From: CAVVJA01 sp963809815
Lineage (GTDB): Bacteria; Actinomycetota; Actinomycetes; Mycobacteriales; Jatrophihabitantaceae
Assembly (NCBI GenBank): GCA_963809815.1
Contig: CAWELM010000016.1
Span: 1 to 64,000 of the forward strand
Reading direction: 5' to 3'
DNA length: 64,000 nucleotides
The notes beneath the pieces were generated by a model that did not search any database, was not told the origin of the DNA, and saw nothing but the letters and a program-made list of their open reading frames with translations. A program made the translations under genes and the position numbers. This document shows, piece after piece, positions 1 to 7,757 of the stretch (position 1 is the stretch's first letter; each line of letters begins with the position of its first letter).

Positions 1-148
1 CTCGTTTCTGGTGTCGGCTGGCACATGGCCTCGATCTGGCCGTAACAGCGGGCAGCGGGGAGCACCGCGACGCTTCCTCCGGCTCGCCTAGCGCGAGCCA
101 AGGCCCGCGGTACGGAACCGGCTAAACATCGAGTTGCGAGAGGACGGG

Positions 149-1216
149 ATGCCGCGCCCAACCGGTGAGCGACGCGACCGCCCGACGATGCACGACGTCG
201 CGGAACGTGCGGGTGTCAGCCTCAAGTCGGTTTCTCGGGTGATCAATGACGAATCCGGAGCGTCGCAGCAGACCCGGACCCGGGTGTGGACGGCCATCCG
301 CGAGCTGGGGTACCAGCGAAATGACACCGCCCACGCGCTGCGCCGCCGGGACGGGCGGTCCGCCTGCCTCGGTGTTGTCCTCGACGACGTGGGCAACACC
401 TTCGCGGCGGCCGTCCACTCCGGGGTGGTACAGGTCGCCAACACCCACCGGTGCCTGGTGTTGGCGGCAAGCACGCACGGCGACCCCGACATTGAGCGGC
501 AGCTGGTGTACCGGCTGCTGGGCCGCAGGGTCGACGGCCTGGTCATCATGTCGGCACGCACCGACCACTCGTATCTGACTGGCGAGCTGGAGCGCGGCGT
601 ACCGATCGTGTTCGTCGACCGCCCCGCCCGCGGCATCCGGGCGACGTCCGTGCTGGCCGCCAACCGCGCGGCAACCCGGGAAGCGGTGGAGCATCTCATC
701 GCCCACGGCCATCGGCGGATCGCATTCCTGAGCGACTGGCCAACCCTGTACACGACGGCGCAGCGGCACCGCGGCTATCTCGACGCGCACCACGCCCACA
801 AACTGCCGGTCCAGCGTGATCTCCACCGGTCCGGCCTCGTCGACGCCGCGAGCACGCAGCATGCTCTGAGCACCCTCCTCACCGGCCAGGATCCGCCCAC
901 CGCGCTATTCGCTGCCAATAACCACACCTGCCTACGCGTACTTCACGCCCTCCACCGGTCCGGGCTGATGGGCACCGTCGCGCTCATCGGATTCGACGAC
1001 ATCGAGTGCGCCGAGCTGCTCAATCCACCAGTCAGCGTCCTACGTCAAGATCCGGCCGCCATGGGACGGCTCGCCGCTGAGACCATCTTCGCCCAGCTCG
1101 CCGGACAGCAGCCGGCCCGGCGACAACTGCACATCCCGGTGACGCTCGAGCCGCGCGGTTCCGGCGAACTCGCCGGCCCCACAATACCCATCCACAAAAC
1201 GGCCCCGGCACACTGA
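149..1216 (+). CDS. LacI family transcriptional regulator
   Basis: Predicted sugar-responsive repressor. An N-terminal LacI helix-turn-helix is visible at about residues 15-40 (MHDVAERAGVSLKSVSRVI, then ND), followed by the hinge and a periplasmic-binding-protein-like effector domain ending with the family motif ALIGFDD and a Leu-Arg-Gln-Asp-Pro segment. About 355 residues, normal for the family. The ATG at 149 is preferred over an in-frame TTG at 134 because an AGAGGA ribosome site lies about 5 bases upstream. No sugar gene is adjacent: downstream is transposase debris, so the regulated genes may have been lost or lie left of the window. The family is certain from the HTH; the effector is unknown. 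Confidence 0.9.
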   Translation: MPRPTGERRDRPTMHDVAERAGVSLKSVSRVINDESGASQQTRTRVWTAIRELGYQRNDTAHALRRRDGRSACLGVVLDDVGNTFAAAVHSGVVQVANTHRCLVLAASTHGDPDIERQLVYRLLGRRVDGLVIMSARTDHSYLTGELERGVPIVFVDRPARGIRATSVLAANRAATREAVEHLIAHGHRRIAFLSDWPTLYTTAQRHRGYLDAHHAHKLPVQRDLHRSGLVDAASTQHALSTLLTGQDPPTALFAANNHTCLRVLHALHRSGLMGTVALIGFDDIECAELLNPPVSVLRQDPAAMGRLAAETIFAQLAGQQPARRQLHIPVTLEPRGSGELAGPTIPIHKTAPAH

Positions 1217-1498
1217 TCATCTTCCCAGTCGTGCCACCCCAGCGTTCCGGGTCACGCAACCGTGACACAACGGGCGACACCCAGCAACTGTCCGTTCGGT
1301 CGCTGCTGCAGCGACCCCCACAACGCGGTGCTGGATGCGCCTGCAGACGGACCCCGGACATCCCAAGCTGGTGCACGGGGATCGCGCTATGCATACGTGA
1401 GCCTGTCGCATAAACAGTCTGCGGCAGGCCGGGGAAGGTTGGCGGCGGGAAACTGGCAGGGCCGATCGTGATCATCGGCTTGCGGTGTCGTTCCTCAG

Positions 1499-1818
1499 TC
1501 AGCTGCTGCATTGGTGCAAATGCCGCTTGCGCAGGTTGTGGGCGGCGGCGACGCGCAGCCACTCGCTGCTGCACGCCGCGGCGCGACATCGTGGTCAACT
1601 TCTGGCAGGTCTTGATTTGTCCGACGATCGGTTGCACGGTTTGGCCGCGGAGGTTGTAGTCGGCCCTGCCGCGATGGTGACGCACGCATCTCCGGCTCAT
1701 AGGCCGCACGGCCATGACCATCGGACTGGTAGCTCCGGCGGAAGGCGCCCAGGTCCACGGTGGCCACCGCGTCCAGCACTACGAACACAAGATCGTCTTC
1801 GGGCAGCCACTCGCGCAT
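1499..1818 (-). pseudogene. IS1182-like transposase remnant (internal deletion, frameshifted)
   Basis: On the minus strand the sequence opens with a typical IS1182-type transposase start (MREWLPEDDLVFVVLDAV, then a Phe-Arg...Tyr...Asp-Gly-Arg-Gly motif). It jumps after about 40 codons, in another frame, to the C-terminal part of such enzymes (ADYN.RG.TV.P..GQIK and, in a third frame, SSEWLRVAAAHNLRK). The whole catalytic middle is missing and at least two frame changes are present, so it cannot make transposase. No flanking inverted repeats were recognised. It marks past insertion activity next to the LacI gene. Confidence 0.75.
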
Positions 1819-2137
1819 GCCACCGGCATCAGCAACGGTTAATCACGCTGCGGAAGCAAGAAGTTCTGCGGCACGCATCATGATCCCAACATGGACGCCC
1901 ACCCGGCCGAAGACGCGCCATCTATGCGACAGGACTCACGTATGCACGCCGAGGTCGCACGAAGGTGCACGAGCCCGGCCCTGTTTCGGTGAGTGTTCGC
2001 ATGCCCGGAACGAGGCGGCGCGGGCATGGGTAGGTTCTCCGGACGACGATCTGACGGCGACGGAACCGACTAACGCGAGCCGGTCAGGCGGGTGGAAGAG
2101 CGAGGCGACCAAGCGTGCGCCGAAGATGATCTTCATT

Positions 2138-2170
2138 AGTCCGCAAATAGTCCGCAAGAAGTTCGCAAAC
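2138..2170 (+). repeat. Three tandem 11-bp repeats (AGTYCGCAA-N2)
   Basis: Three consecutive 11-base units, AGTCCGCAAAT, AGTCCGCAAGA and AGTTCGCAAAC, occupy 33 bases. A looser fourth copy (AGTCGCCAACG) follows about 20 bases later. A spacing of 11 bases equals one helical turn, as in direct-repeat binding sites of SARP-type activators or iteron-like sites. No intact gene lies immediately downstream, so what it controls is unknown. Confidence 0.5.
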
Positions 2171-2264
2171 GACCGATGTTGATCATTAGTCGCCAACGAT
2201 GGCCGACAAGCTTCCGCCCAGTAATTACTGCCGCTAGAGGGCTATAGGTGCCGACGTATTGAGG

Positions 2265-2280
2265 GAGCGAAAACTCGCTC
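2265..2280. repeat. Inverted repeat GAGCGA-AAAC-TCGCTC
   Basis: A perfect 6-base inverted repeat with a four-base AAAC loop, itself flanked by direct copies of CGTATT. It lies 165 bases upstream of the integrase stub start. It could be a small operator or the end of an inserted element. Confidence 0.35.
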
Positions 2281-2445
2281 GAACGTATTCACAGGGCACG
2301 TGTCACGTCATGGGGGAGTGGTGAGTGATCGCGCCTGGGTCATCAGCTGCCTGCGAGGGAGATCGCGAAGGCGATTTTCGTTCACATCGCATGACCGACC
2401 AGCGTGCTTCAATGCGGAGATCACGGTGCGAGGCGAGGAGCTTCA

Positions 2446-2610
2446 ATGGCTAGCACTGCAAAACGCTCGGATGGTCGGTGGCGTGCACGTTACCGCGACG
2501 CCGCCGGCGTCGAACATGCGCAGCGGCGACTTGTCGAGTGGCGGAAGAAGGCGCCACGTTCCACGAGCCGTTCCACGTCGGCGCGACGCGAAGGCCGGAA
2601 GACGCTACTG
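2446..2610 (+). pseudogene. Tyrosine-type phage integrase, N-terminal stub
   Basis: Starts with ATG at 2446 behind a good GAGGAG ribosome site. The encoded N-terminus (MASTAKRSDGRWRARYRD) matches the AP2-like arm-binding N-terminus of actinobacterial phage/ICE tyrosine recombinases. Similarity is lost after about 35-50 residues. The core-binding and catalytic domains (Arg...His-x-x-Arg...Tyr) are absent. The frame runs straight into a tRNA-Arg 3' fragment, the usual attachment target for such integrases. It is a deletion remnant. Confidence 0.65.
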
Positions 2611-2626
2611 GCCAGCAAATTCAGCG

Positions 2627-2676
2627 TGCCTCCGGCAGGACTCGAATCTGCGACGAACCGGACTAGGAGGCCGGCT
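2627..2676 (-). other. tRNA-Arg(CCT)-like 3' half, likely att-site remnant
   Basis: On the minus strand the bases read as the 3' half of a tRNA: anticodon-loop CTCCTAG with CCT anticodon, then a T-arm with TTCGAGT loop and an acceptor strand ending GGAGGCA. The T-stem carries one mismatch and no 5' half (D-arm, GTAGCTCAG-like box) is found upstream. It is therefore not a functional tRNA gene. Integrases that target tRNA 3' ends leave such copies at attL or attR, and an integrase stub lies directly beside it. Confidence 0.6.
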
Positions 2677-2946
2677 GAAAGTCCGATCTGCGGTGTCTGC
2701 GGCTTATTCTTCTGCCATTTGTGCCGTTTTCGTGTCGGTGTTGGCCTTGTTGCTTGCAATTGATTCCACGAAACGTTCCATGACACATGAAGCCCGGACC
2801 AGGCGCGCGGGCGCATGACACCAACATCAGTTCATGCGGGCATCCTGGCAGCCGATAACTGAATGGCCGACGGTGTTATTGCCTAGCGGCTCGAGGTCGC
2901 CGGCTACCGGGCATGGGGCCGGCGGCAAGCGATCAAGGGAGGTCCC

Positions 2947-3789
2947 GTGACTGACAAGCGGGTTTGGTTTATCACTGGCGCCGGGCGTGGGATGGGGGTC
3001 GACTTCGCTAAGGCCGCGCTGGCCGCCGGGTACGCGGTCGTCGCCACTGGCCGCAACACCGAGGCTGTGCGGACGGCCGTTGGCGAGGCCGAGGACCTGT
3101 TGGTCGTGCAGCTGGACGTCACCAGCCCGGGGGACGCCGAGGCCGCGGTCAAGGCGGCTGTTGACCGATTCGGACGCATCGACGTGTTGGTCAACAACGC
3201 CGCCAACTTCTATGGGGGCTACTTCGAGGAACTGACGCCCGCGCAGATTGAGGACCAACTGGCGACGGGGCTCATCGGCCCGATGAACGTCACCCGCGCC
3301 GTCCTGCCGGTGATGCGCAAGCAGCGCTCGGGCCACATCATGTCGATCTCGTCAGGCGCGGGCCTTTCTGGCTTTGAGTTCAATTCCGCTTACGCCGCCG
3401 CCAAGTTCGGCCTGGAGGGCTGGATGGAGTCGCTCCAGCCCGAGGTCGAGCCCTTCGGCATCACCACCACCATCGTCAACCCCGGGTTCTTCCGCACCGA
3501 TCTCCTGACGCAGGAGTCGGCGATTTACGCCACGCCGTCCATTGCGGACTACGCCGATCGTCATGCGGAGCGGGTGCAGTGGTACGAGAGCATGAACGGT
3601 CAGCAGGCCGGCGACCCCGCCAAGCTCGCGCGCGCCCTCATCACGATCGCCAGCCAGGAGCAGCCGCCGCGCCGCTTTATCGCCGGCGCGGATGCCATCG
3701 GCATCGCCGAGCAGAAGGCGAAGGACCTGCAGGAGCAGGCGAACGCCTTCCGCGACCTGTCGACCTCACTCGCACGGGAGGATGCATAG
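2947..3789 (+). CDS. SDR family NAD(P)-dependent oxidoreductase
   Basis: Classical short-chain dehydrogenase of 280 residues. The Rossmann glycine motif TGAGRGMG is at 10-17, the NNA motif at 83-85, the catalytic serine near 135 and the Tyr-x-x-x-Lys pair at Y149/K153. Expected to reduce or oxidise a small carbonyl or alcohol with NADP(H); the substrate cannot be read from sequence. It starts at GTG with an AGGGAGGTCCC ribosome site. The SDR gene at 3865-4596 converges on it from the opposite strand. Confidence 0.9.
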   Translation: MTDKRVWFITGAGRGMGVDFAKAALAAGYAVVATGRNTEAVRTAVGEAEDLLVVQLDVTSPGDAEAAVKAAVDRFGRIDVLVNNAANFYGGYFEELTPAQIEDQLATGLIGPMNVTRAVLPVMRKQRSGHIMSISSGAGLSGFEFNSAYAAAKFGLEGWMESLQPEVEPFGITTTIVNPGFFRTDLLTQESAIYATPSIADYADRHAERVQWYESMNGQQAGDPAKLARALITIASQEQPPRRFIAGADAIGIAEQKAKDLQEQANAFRDLSTSLAREDA

Positions 3790-3864
3790 CCATGGCCTGC
3801 TCTGGCGGATGATCGACTTGGCTCCCTGAGTCGGGAATGTCCGCGCACACTGCCGGGATCCGTC

Positions 3865-4596
3865 TCAGGTCAGCGGCGCGGCTGTGAAGCGGGCCAATGC
3901 GTCCAGCAAGCTGTCTTGAAAGTTCGTGTTGCGGGCTGCCGGGTGCGGGGTGCGGAGCCGCTGGTGGTACCAGTATCCGCCGCTGCTGCGCGCCTCGGGT
4001 TCGTCACTGGTGGCAAGCCATTCTTGGGTTAGGTGCCCGAGCCGGAGGTCGTCGGGAGCACCCGCTCCGCCCATTCTGGTGGGCACCCAGCCGGGGTCGA
4101 CGGCATTGCTGTACACATCGGGCCAGATGCGAGCGACAGCGACGGCGAGGGCGGTGACGAACAGCTTGCTGTCCGAGTACGAGCCGGTCCCGCGCCTTCC
4201 GCTCCAGTCCACGCCGGCCACATCGGCTCGCCCCCCGTGGTGCATGCCGCTGCTGAGGTATACGAGCCGGTGCGGGCGATCGATGAGGGCGGTAAGCAGG
4301 TACGGAGCGACGATGTTGACCGGCATGACCTGCCGGCCGCTGTAGACGCCGGCGTTGTGGATCACCGCGTCAACCCGGCCGAGCTGGTTGACCTGGTCGG
4401 CCAAAGCCCGTGTCTGGTCCAGGTCGGCCAGATCCCCGACGACGGCTGACGCGCCCCGGCCGATGAGGTCGTTCACCGCGGTCAGCCGCTCCGCGCTGCG
4501 GGCGTGGACGATGACCTCGTGCCCGTCGCCGAGCAGGGTCTGAGCAGTGGCTCGACCCAGCCCGTCGGCGGAACCGGTGATGAAGACGCGTGCCAT
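3865..4596 (-). CDS. SDR family oxidoreductase
   Basis: Short-chain dehydrogenase of 243 residues. The nucleotide-binding motif TGSADGLG is at 7-14, with H-N-A-G in place of N-N-A-G, a YLSSG segment carrying the catalytic serine and a Tyr-Ser-Asp-Ser-Lys active-site motif. It resembles the retinol dehydrogenase/WWOX-like SDR group that contains a PGWVPTRMGG-type loop. The start ATG has a GGAGG site 3-4 bases upstream. It is convergent with the SDR at 2947. Substrate unknown. Confidence 0.88.
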   Translation of the reverse strand: MARVFITGSADGLGRATAQTLLGDGHEVIVHARSAERLTAVNDLIGRGASAVVGDLADLDQTRALADQVNQLGRVDAVIHNAGVYSGRQVMPVNIVAPYLLTALIDRPHRLVYLSSGMHHGGRADVAGVDWSGRRGTGSYSDSKLFVTALAVAVARIWPDVYSNAVDPGWVPTRMGGAGAPDDLRLGHLTQEWLATSDEPEARSSGGYWYHQRLRTPHPAARNTNFQDSLLDALARFTAAPLT

Positions 4597-4757
4597 ATGC
4601 CTCCGTCCGCCGCACCTCGCTCGCGTCGGGCAAGGAGTGTCTGGTGGCGCCGTCCGGCGCGGGCGGCATTTCAGCGGCGACAGTCACCGCCCTGCTCCTG
4701 CTGTTGCGGCGGCTGTCCCTAGGGTCACGGGGCCCTGGCAGGTGCCGGGGGTCGGCC

Positions 4758-5741
4758 TCACCACGCGTACGCCTGCGGGGCTTCCCCCGGCCCCGGCCAG
4801 ATCCGGTCGAGTCGTTCCGCGACCTCGGCGTCCCACTGCACCGACAGCGCGCCGAGGTCCGCCTGCAGCTCCTCGATCGTCATCGCTCCGACGACCGTGG
4901 TGGACACGACAGGGTTCCGCAGCAGCCAGGCCAGCGCCACGTCCGCCGGCTTCGCGCCCAACTCCCGGCACAGCCCTTCATACGCTTCGAGCTGGTCGCG
5001 GTGCGCGTCGATGCGGTCCTGCATCGAGTCGCTCGAGATGGTTCCCTCGGTGGCGGCTTCGAGCACGCCGGCGAGCAGGCCGGCGTGTAGCGGGCTGTAC
5101 GGGATCAGGCCGATTCCGAGGCTGCGCAGCGCGGGGATCAGCTCCAGCTCCACGGCTCGCACGGCGAGGTTATAGAGGCTCTGCTCGCAGACCAGGCCCA
5201 TGAAGTGCCGTGCCGACGCGGCCGACTGGGCGAGGGCCACGTCCCAGCCGGCGAAGTTGCTGCTGCCGACGTAGCTGATCTTGCCCTCGCGGACCAGCTG
5301 CTCCATCGCCTGCCAGATCTCCTCCCACGGCGTGGCCCGGTCGACGTGGTGCATCTGGTACAGGTCAATGTGATCGGTCTGCAGCCGCCGCAGGCTCGCC
5401 TCGCACGCGCGGCGGATGTGGTAGGCCGACAGCCGGCGGTCGTTCGGGCCGAGTCCCATCGGCTGGTACACCTTCGTGGCCAGGATGATCTCGTCGCGGC
5501 GGCCACTGCGCTGCAACCACCGGCCGATGGTCTCCTCCGAGATGCCGTACCCCTTCTGCATGTCCGGCGACTGCGGCCCGCCATAGACGTCCGCGGTATC
5601 AAAGAAGTTGATGCCCGCGTCGATCGCGGCGTCCATGACCGCGAAACTGCTCGCTTCGTCCACAGTGAAACCGAAATTCATGGTCCCGAGGCCGATCCGG
5701 CTGACCAGCAAACCCGAGCGGCCCAAGTGCCCGTACGCCAT
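4758..5741 (-). CDS. Aldo/keto reductase
   Basis: AKR-family NADPH-dependent carbonyl reductase of about 327 residues (TIM barrel, YghZ/Tas-like). Visible: GLGTMNFG near the start, DTADVYG with the catalytic Asp and Tyr, a Lys in TKVYQPMG and His in YQMHHVD (the catalytic tetrad), and a C-terminal cofactor segment LRNPVVSTTVVGAMT. The ATG at 5741 fits family starts. An upstream in-frame GTG at 5753 overlaps the stop of the GAF gene as GTGA and could give translational coupling with four extra residues. The pair is probably co-transcribed. Confidence 0.88.
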   Translation of the reverse strand: MAYGHLGRSGLLVSRIGLGTMNFGFTVDEASSFAVMDAAIDAGINFFDTADVYGGPQSPDMQKGYGISEETIGRWLQRSGRRDEIILATKVYQPMGLGPNDRRLSAYHIRRACEASLRRLQTDHIDLYQMHHVDRATPWEEIWQAMEQLVREGKISYVGSSNFAGWDVALAQSAASARHFMGLVCEQSLYNLAVRAVELELIPALRSLGIGLIPYSPLHAGLLAGVLEAATEGTISSDSMQDRIDAHRDQLEAYEGLCRELGAKPADVALAWLLRNPVVSTTVVGAMTIEELQADLGALSVQWDAEVAERLDRIWPGPGEAPQAYAW

Positions 5742-5749
5742 CTCGCCGC

Positions 5750-6346
5750 TCACGCCGCGAGCATACGAACCACCCTTTCGGCGAGGGATGCCCGGCCAGG
5801 ACATTCGGCCTCGGCTTGGTGGGTGGCGTTGAGCAGGGCGAGCGAGGCGTGGCTGGCGAAGATCGCGCCGAGGGCGAGGTCGAGGTCAGTGAAAACGCCG
5901 GGCTGACTGGCATAGAAGTTGAGGGCGCCCCGCTGGGTGTTGTCGAGCAGCAGTCTGACCCCGAACATGCTGCGCACCCCGGTGTCGGTCACTGCGCGGG
6001 CCGCGAAGCGGGGCCATTGCTGGTCGGTGGCCAGATCGTCGGCGCGGGCGATGTCGTGCCCGGTGAGCGCCTCCAGGCACGGTCCCTGGCCAGTTTCGTA
6101 CTGGATCGCGTCCACGCGGTAGGGCAGCTCACTGGTGCCGGCCAGCGTCTGCGGCCGCTGGCCGCCGCGGATGATCGTCAGCGAGGCATCCTCACTGCCA
6201 GAGACCGCTTGTGCCGCGAAGCGCACCACCCGGTCCGGATGCAGCGGTTCGGCCCGGATCGTGATCACGGCCGCGGCCAGATCGGACAGTTGCCCCGCCA
6301 GCTGCCTGCGCAGCTGTTCGACAGATCCGTCGGAGGCCTGAGTCAT
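5750..6346 (-). CDS. GAF domain protein
   Basis: About 198 residues carrying one GAF sensory domain (roughly 25-180; the ETGQGPCLEAL core and SMFGVRLLLD...GALNFYA strands are typical). In actinobacteria this domain is usually joined to a C-terminal ANTAR RNA-binding domain that antiterminates transcription. Here the protein stops just after the last GAF helix (HASLALLNATHQAEAE), so ANTAR is missing. It may therefore act as a stand-alone ligand sensor or be a truncated derivative. The start at 6346 has an excellent GGTGAGGGA ribosome site; longer frames upstream are unlikely. It overlaps the possible GTG start of the aldo/keto reductase gene. Confidence 0.8.
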   Translation of the reverse strand: MTQASDGSVEQLRRQLAGQLSDLAAAVITIRAEPLHPDRVVRFAAQAVSGSEDASLTIIRGGQRPQTLAGTSELPYRVDAIQYETGQGPCLEALTGHDIARADDLATDQQWPRFAARAVTDTGVRSMFGVRLLLDNTQRGALNFYASQPGVFTDLDLALGAIFASHASLALLNATHQAEAECPGRASLAERVVRMLAA

Positions 6347-6567
6347 TCCCTCACCACTTTCCAGCTGCTCGCGGATACCGGGTAAGGCCACCACCGGGGC
6401 CGAGCGTAGCCGCCGATGGCCTGGTGTGGTCTCGGTGCGTGCCTCTCATGGTCGGGCATGCGCCGCTACGCAGCGTCCGACGAAAGCGATAACGATTTGA
6501 GGACCTGAAGGCGGCGCCGATGCCGGAAATCGTGGACGAGGGATCGCGAGTGGGAGGCCGCAGGGGG

Positions 6568-6960
6568 TCAAGAGGTGAGGTTGAGGTGACGCAGCTTGGC
6601 TGGGTCAACGATGAGGCCCAATGCGGCGCGGCGTCCGTTGACGACAGTGAAGCCGAGCACGGAGATCGGTTCCACCCTTGGTGCCGAACAGGGCACCGGC
6701 CCTGCCGTTCACTTAGACAGGGTTGGCGAATGAGATGAATCGTGGCGTAGTCGCGAGCACGTGCCGGGCGATGGGTTCCGCGCCGATCTGAGGTTCCCGC
6801 GCGCGAGGTCCGGTCCGAGGTCGGAGCGCGACGCGACGCTGGGAACGAGCTCGGTGAGCAGCGCGTCAAAAGTCTCCCGGTATTAAGCGGCGGTGCGAAA
6901 AGCGTCGACGATTTGCTGCAGCAGGGCGACATTCCGACCAGATTGCGGAGCCGCCTGATC
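6568..6960 (-). pseudogene. ECF sigma factor (SigJ-like) C-terminal remnant
   Basis: Read across frames on the minus strand, this stretch carries the C-terminal SnoaL-like half of SigJ-type ECF sigma factors. It shows VALLQQIVDAFRTA, then FDALLTELV, then GAEPIARHVLATTPRFISFANPV, and finally PISVLGFTVVNGRR followed by DPAKLRHLNL before the stop. At least three interruptions (an in-frame stop after FRTAA, another after FANPV and frame changes) are present. The sigma-2 and sigma-4 DNA-binding regions are gone. It is a decayed copy with no expected function. Confidence 0.65.
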
Positions 6961-7064
6961 GGATGTCGTGTACGGCTCACCAGCTGCCGCGCCATTCAGC
7001 AAGGTGCGCTCGATCCTCGACTTGTCCGGCTGCCTGGCCGGGCGGCTTCTGGTGATGCGGCGTG

Positions 7065-7652
7065 TCAGGTCTGTTGCTCGGCGCCCAGGAGCGCGAGGGC
7101 GTTGTGGATGCCTTGGGCGAGGACCGCATCGGCGAGTTGTCGGTCGGCCAGCGCGCGGGATAGCTGCAGCGTGCCGACCATCATCGCGAAGACGCTGAGC
7201 GTCTTCACGCGCGCCGACTGCGGGTCGTCGGGTGCCAGGCGGGCGGCAACGTCGTCGATCATGGCGAGCACGCCGTCGGTGTAGATCTGCTTGGTTGTGT
7301 CGGTGCAACGTCCGATTTCGTCGAGCAGGGCGGCGGAGGGGCAGCCGTCGTCGGGGTTGTCGCGGTGCTGAATCGAGAGGTAGTCGCGCACGTACTGCTC
7401 GACTCCGGCGCGGCCGGGCGCTAGGACGCTGAAGCTTTCGCGCTGTTCGCGTAGCTGCTCGGCGAGCGCGGTGGCGACCAGGTCCTCCTTGGATGCGAAG
7501 TGGGCGTAGAAGGCGCCGTTGGTCAGCCCGGCGTCCGCCATCAGCGTGGCGATCCCGGAGCCGTCGATGCCGTCTCGTTTGAACCGCCGGCCGGCCGTGT
7601 CGATGATCCGGCGCCTGGTCGCCTGCTTGTGTTCTTTCCCGTACCGCGCCAC
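7065..7652 (-). CDS. TetR family transcriptional regulator
   Basis: Repressor of about 195 residues. The TetR HTH occupies residues about 10-55 (RRRIIDTAGRRF, then TLMADAGLTNGAFYAHF with the GAFYAHFASKEDL signature). The C-terminal half is the ligand-binding helical domain of the TetR_C type found with SDR and MDR reductase operons. GTG at 7652 is preferred: a GGAGG site lies 5 bases upstream. It is transcribed divergently from the SDR/hydrolase/reductase run, and a repeated motif between them (7706-7738) is the likely operator, so it probably represses itself and that operon and is released by an electrophile or xenobiotic. Confidence 0.88.
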   Translation of the reverse strand: MARYGKEHKQATRRRIIDTAGRRFKRDGIDGSGIATLMADAGLTNGAFYAHFASKEDLVATALAEQLREQRESFSVLAPGRAGVEQYVRDYLSIQHRDNPDDGCPSAALLDEIGRCTDTTKQIYTDGVLAMIDDVAARLAPDDPQSARVKTLSVFAMMVGTLQLSRALADRQLADAVLAQGIHNALALLGAEQQT

Positions 7653-7705
7653 AGGCACCTCCACTCGGTTGGAAGGACAGCTTGACCTTCGCCTGTTCAG
7701 CCGAT

Positions 7706-7738
7706 TATAGTACGACCATAATAGTACGGTCATAATCC
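7706..7738. promoter_or_regulatory. Putative TetR operator in divergent promoter
   Basis: An A/T-rich island in GC-rich DNA with two direct copies of AGTACGRYCATAAT (AGTACGACCATAAT and AGTACGGTCATAAT), plus ATTAT/ATAAT half-site symmetry. It lies 54 bases from the TetR start and about 20 bases from the start of the divergent SDR. Position and repeat form suggest the binding site for the adjacent repressor and the -10 regions of both promoters. Confidence 0.65.
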
Positions 7739-7757
7739 AATGAGTGGGGAGTGCCTG

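Larger units (their letters stand above)
1819..2445. other. Non-coding or decayed stretch with short repeats
   Basis: No credible gene is seen here. The open frames on both strands have no recognisable domains and no ribosome site. The stretch holds three 11-base tandem repeats (2138-2170) and a hairpin (2265-2280), which are listed separately, and leads into the integrase stub. It is probably scar tissue of an inserted element. Confidence 0.5.

Noticed and set aside
1936..2196. 86-codon minus-strand frame over the 11-bp repeats
   Set aside because: The repeats generate the apparent motif; no homology or start signal was seen.
2404..2763. 119-codon plus-strand frame covering the integrase stub
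   Set aside because: Only about the first 35-50 codons from 2446 resemble integrase; the rest is translated from a reversed tRNA fragment and is not a real protein.
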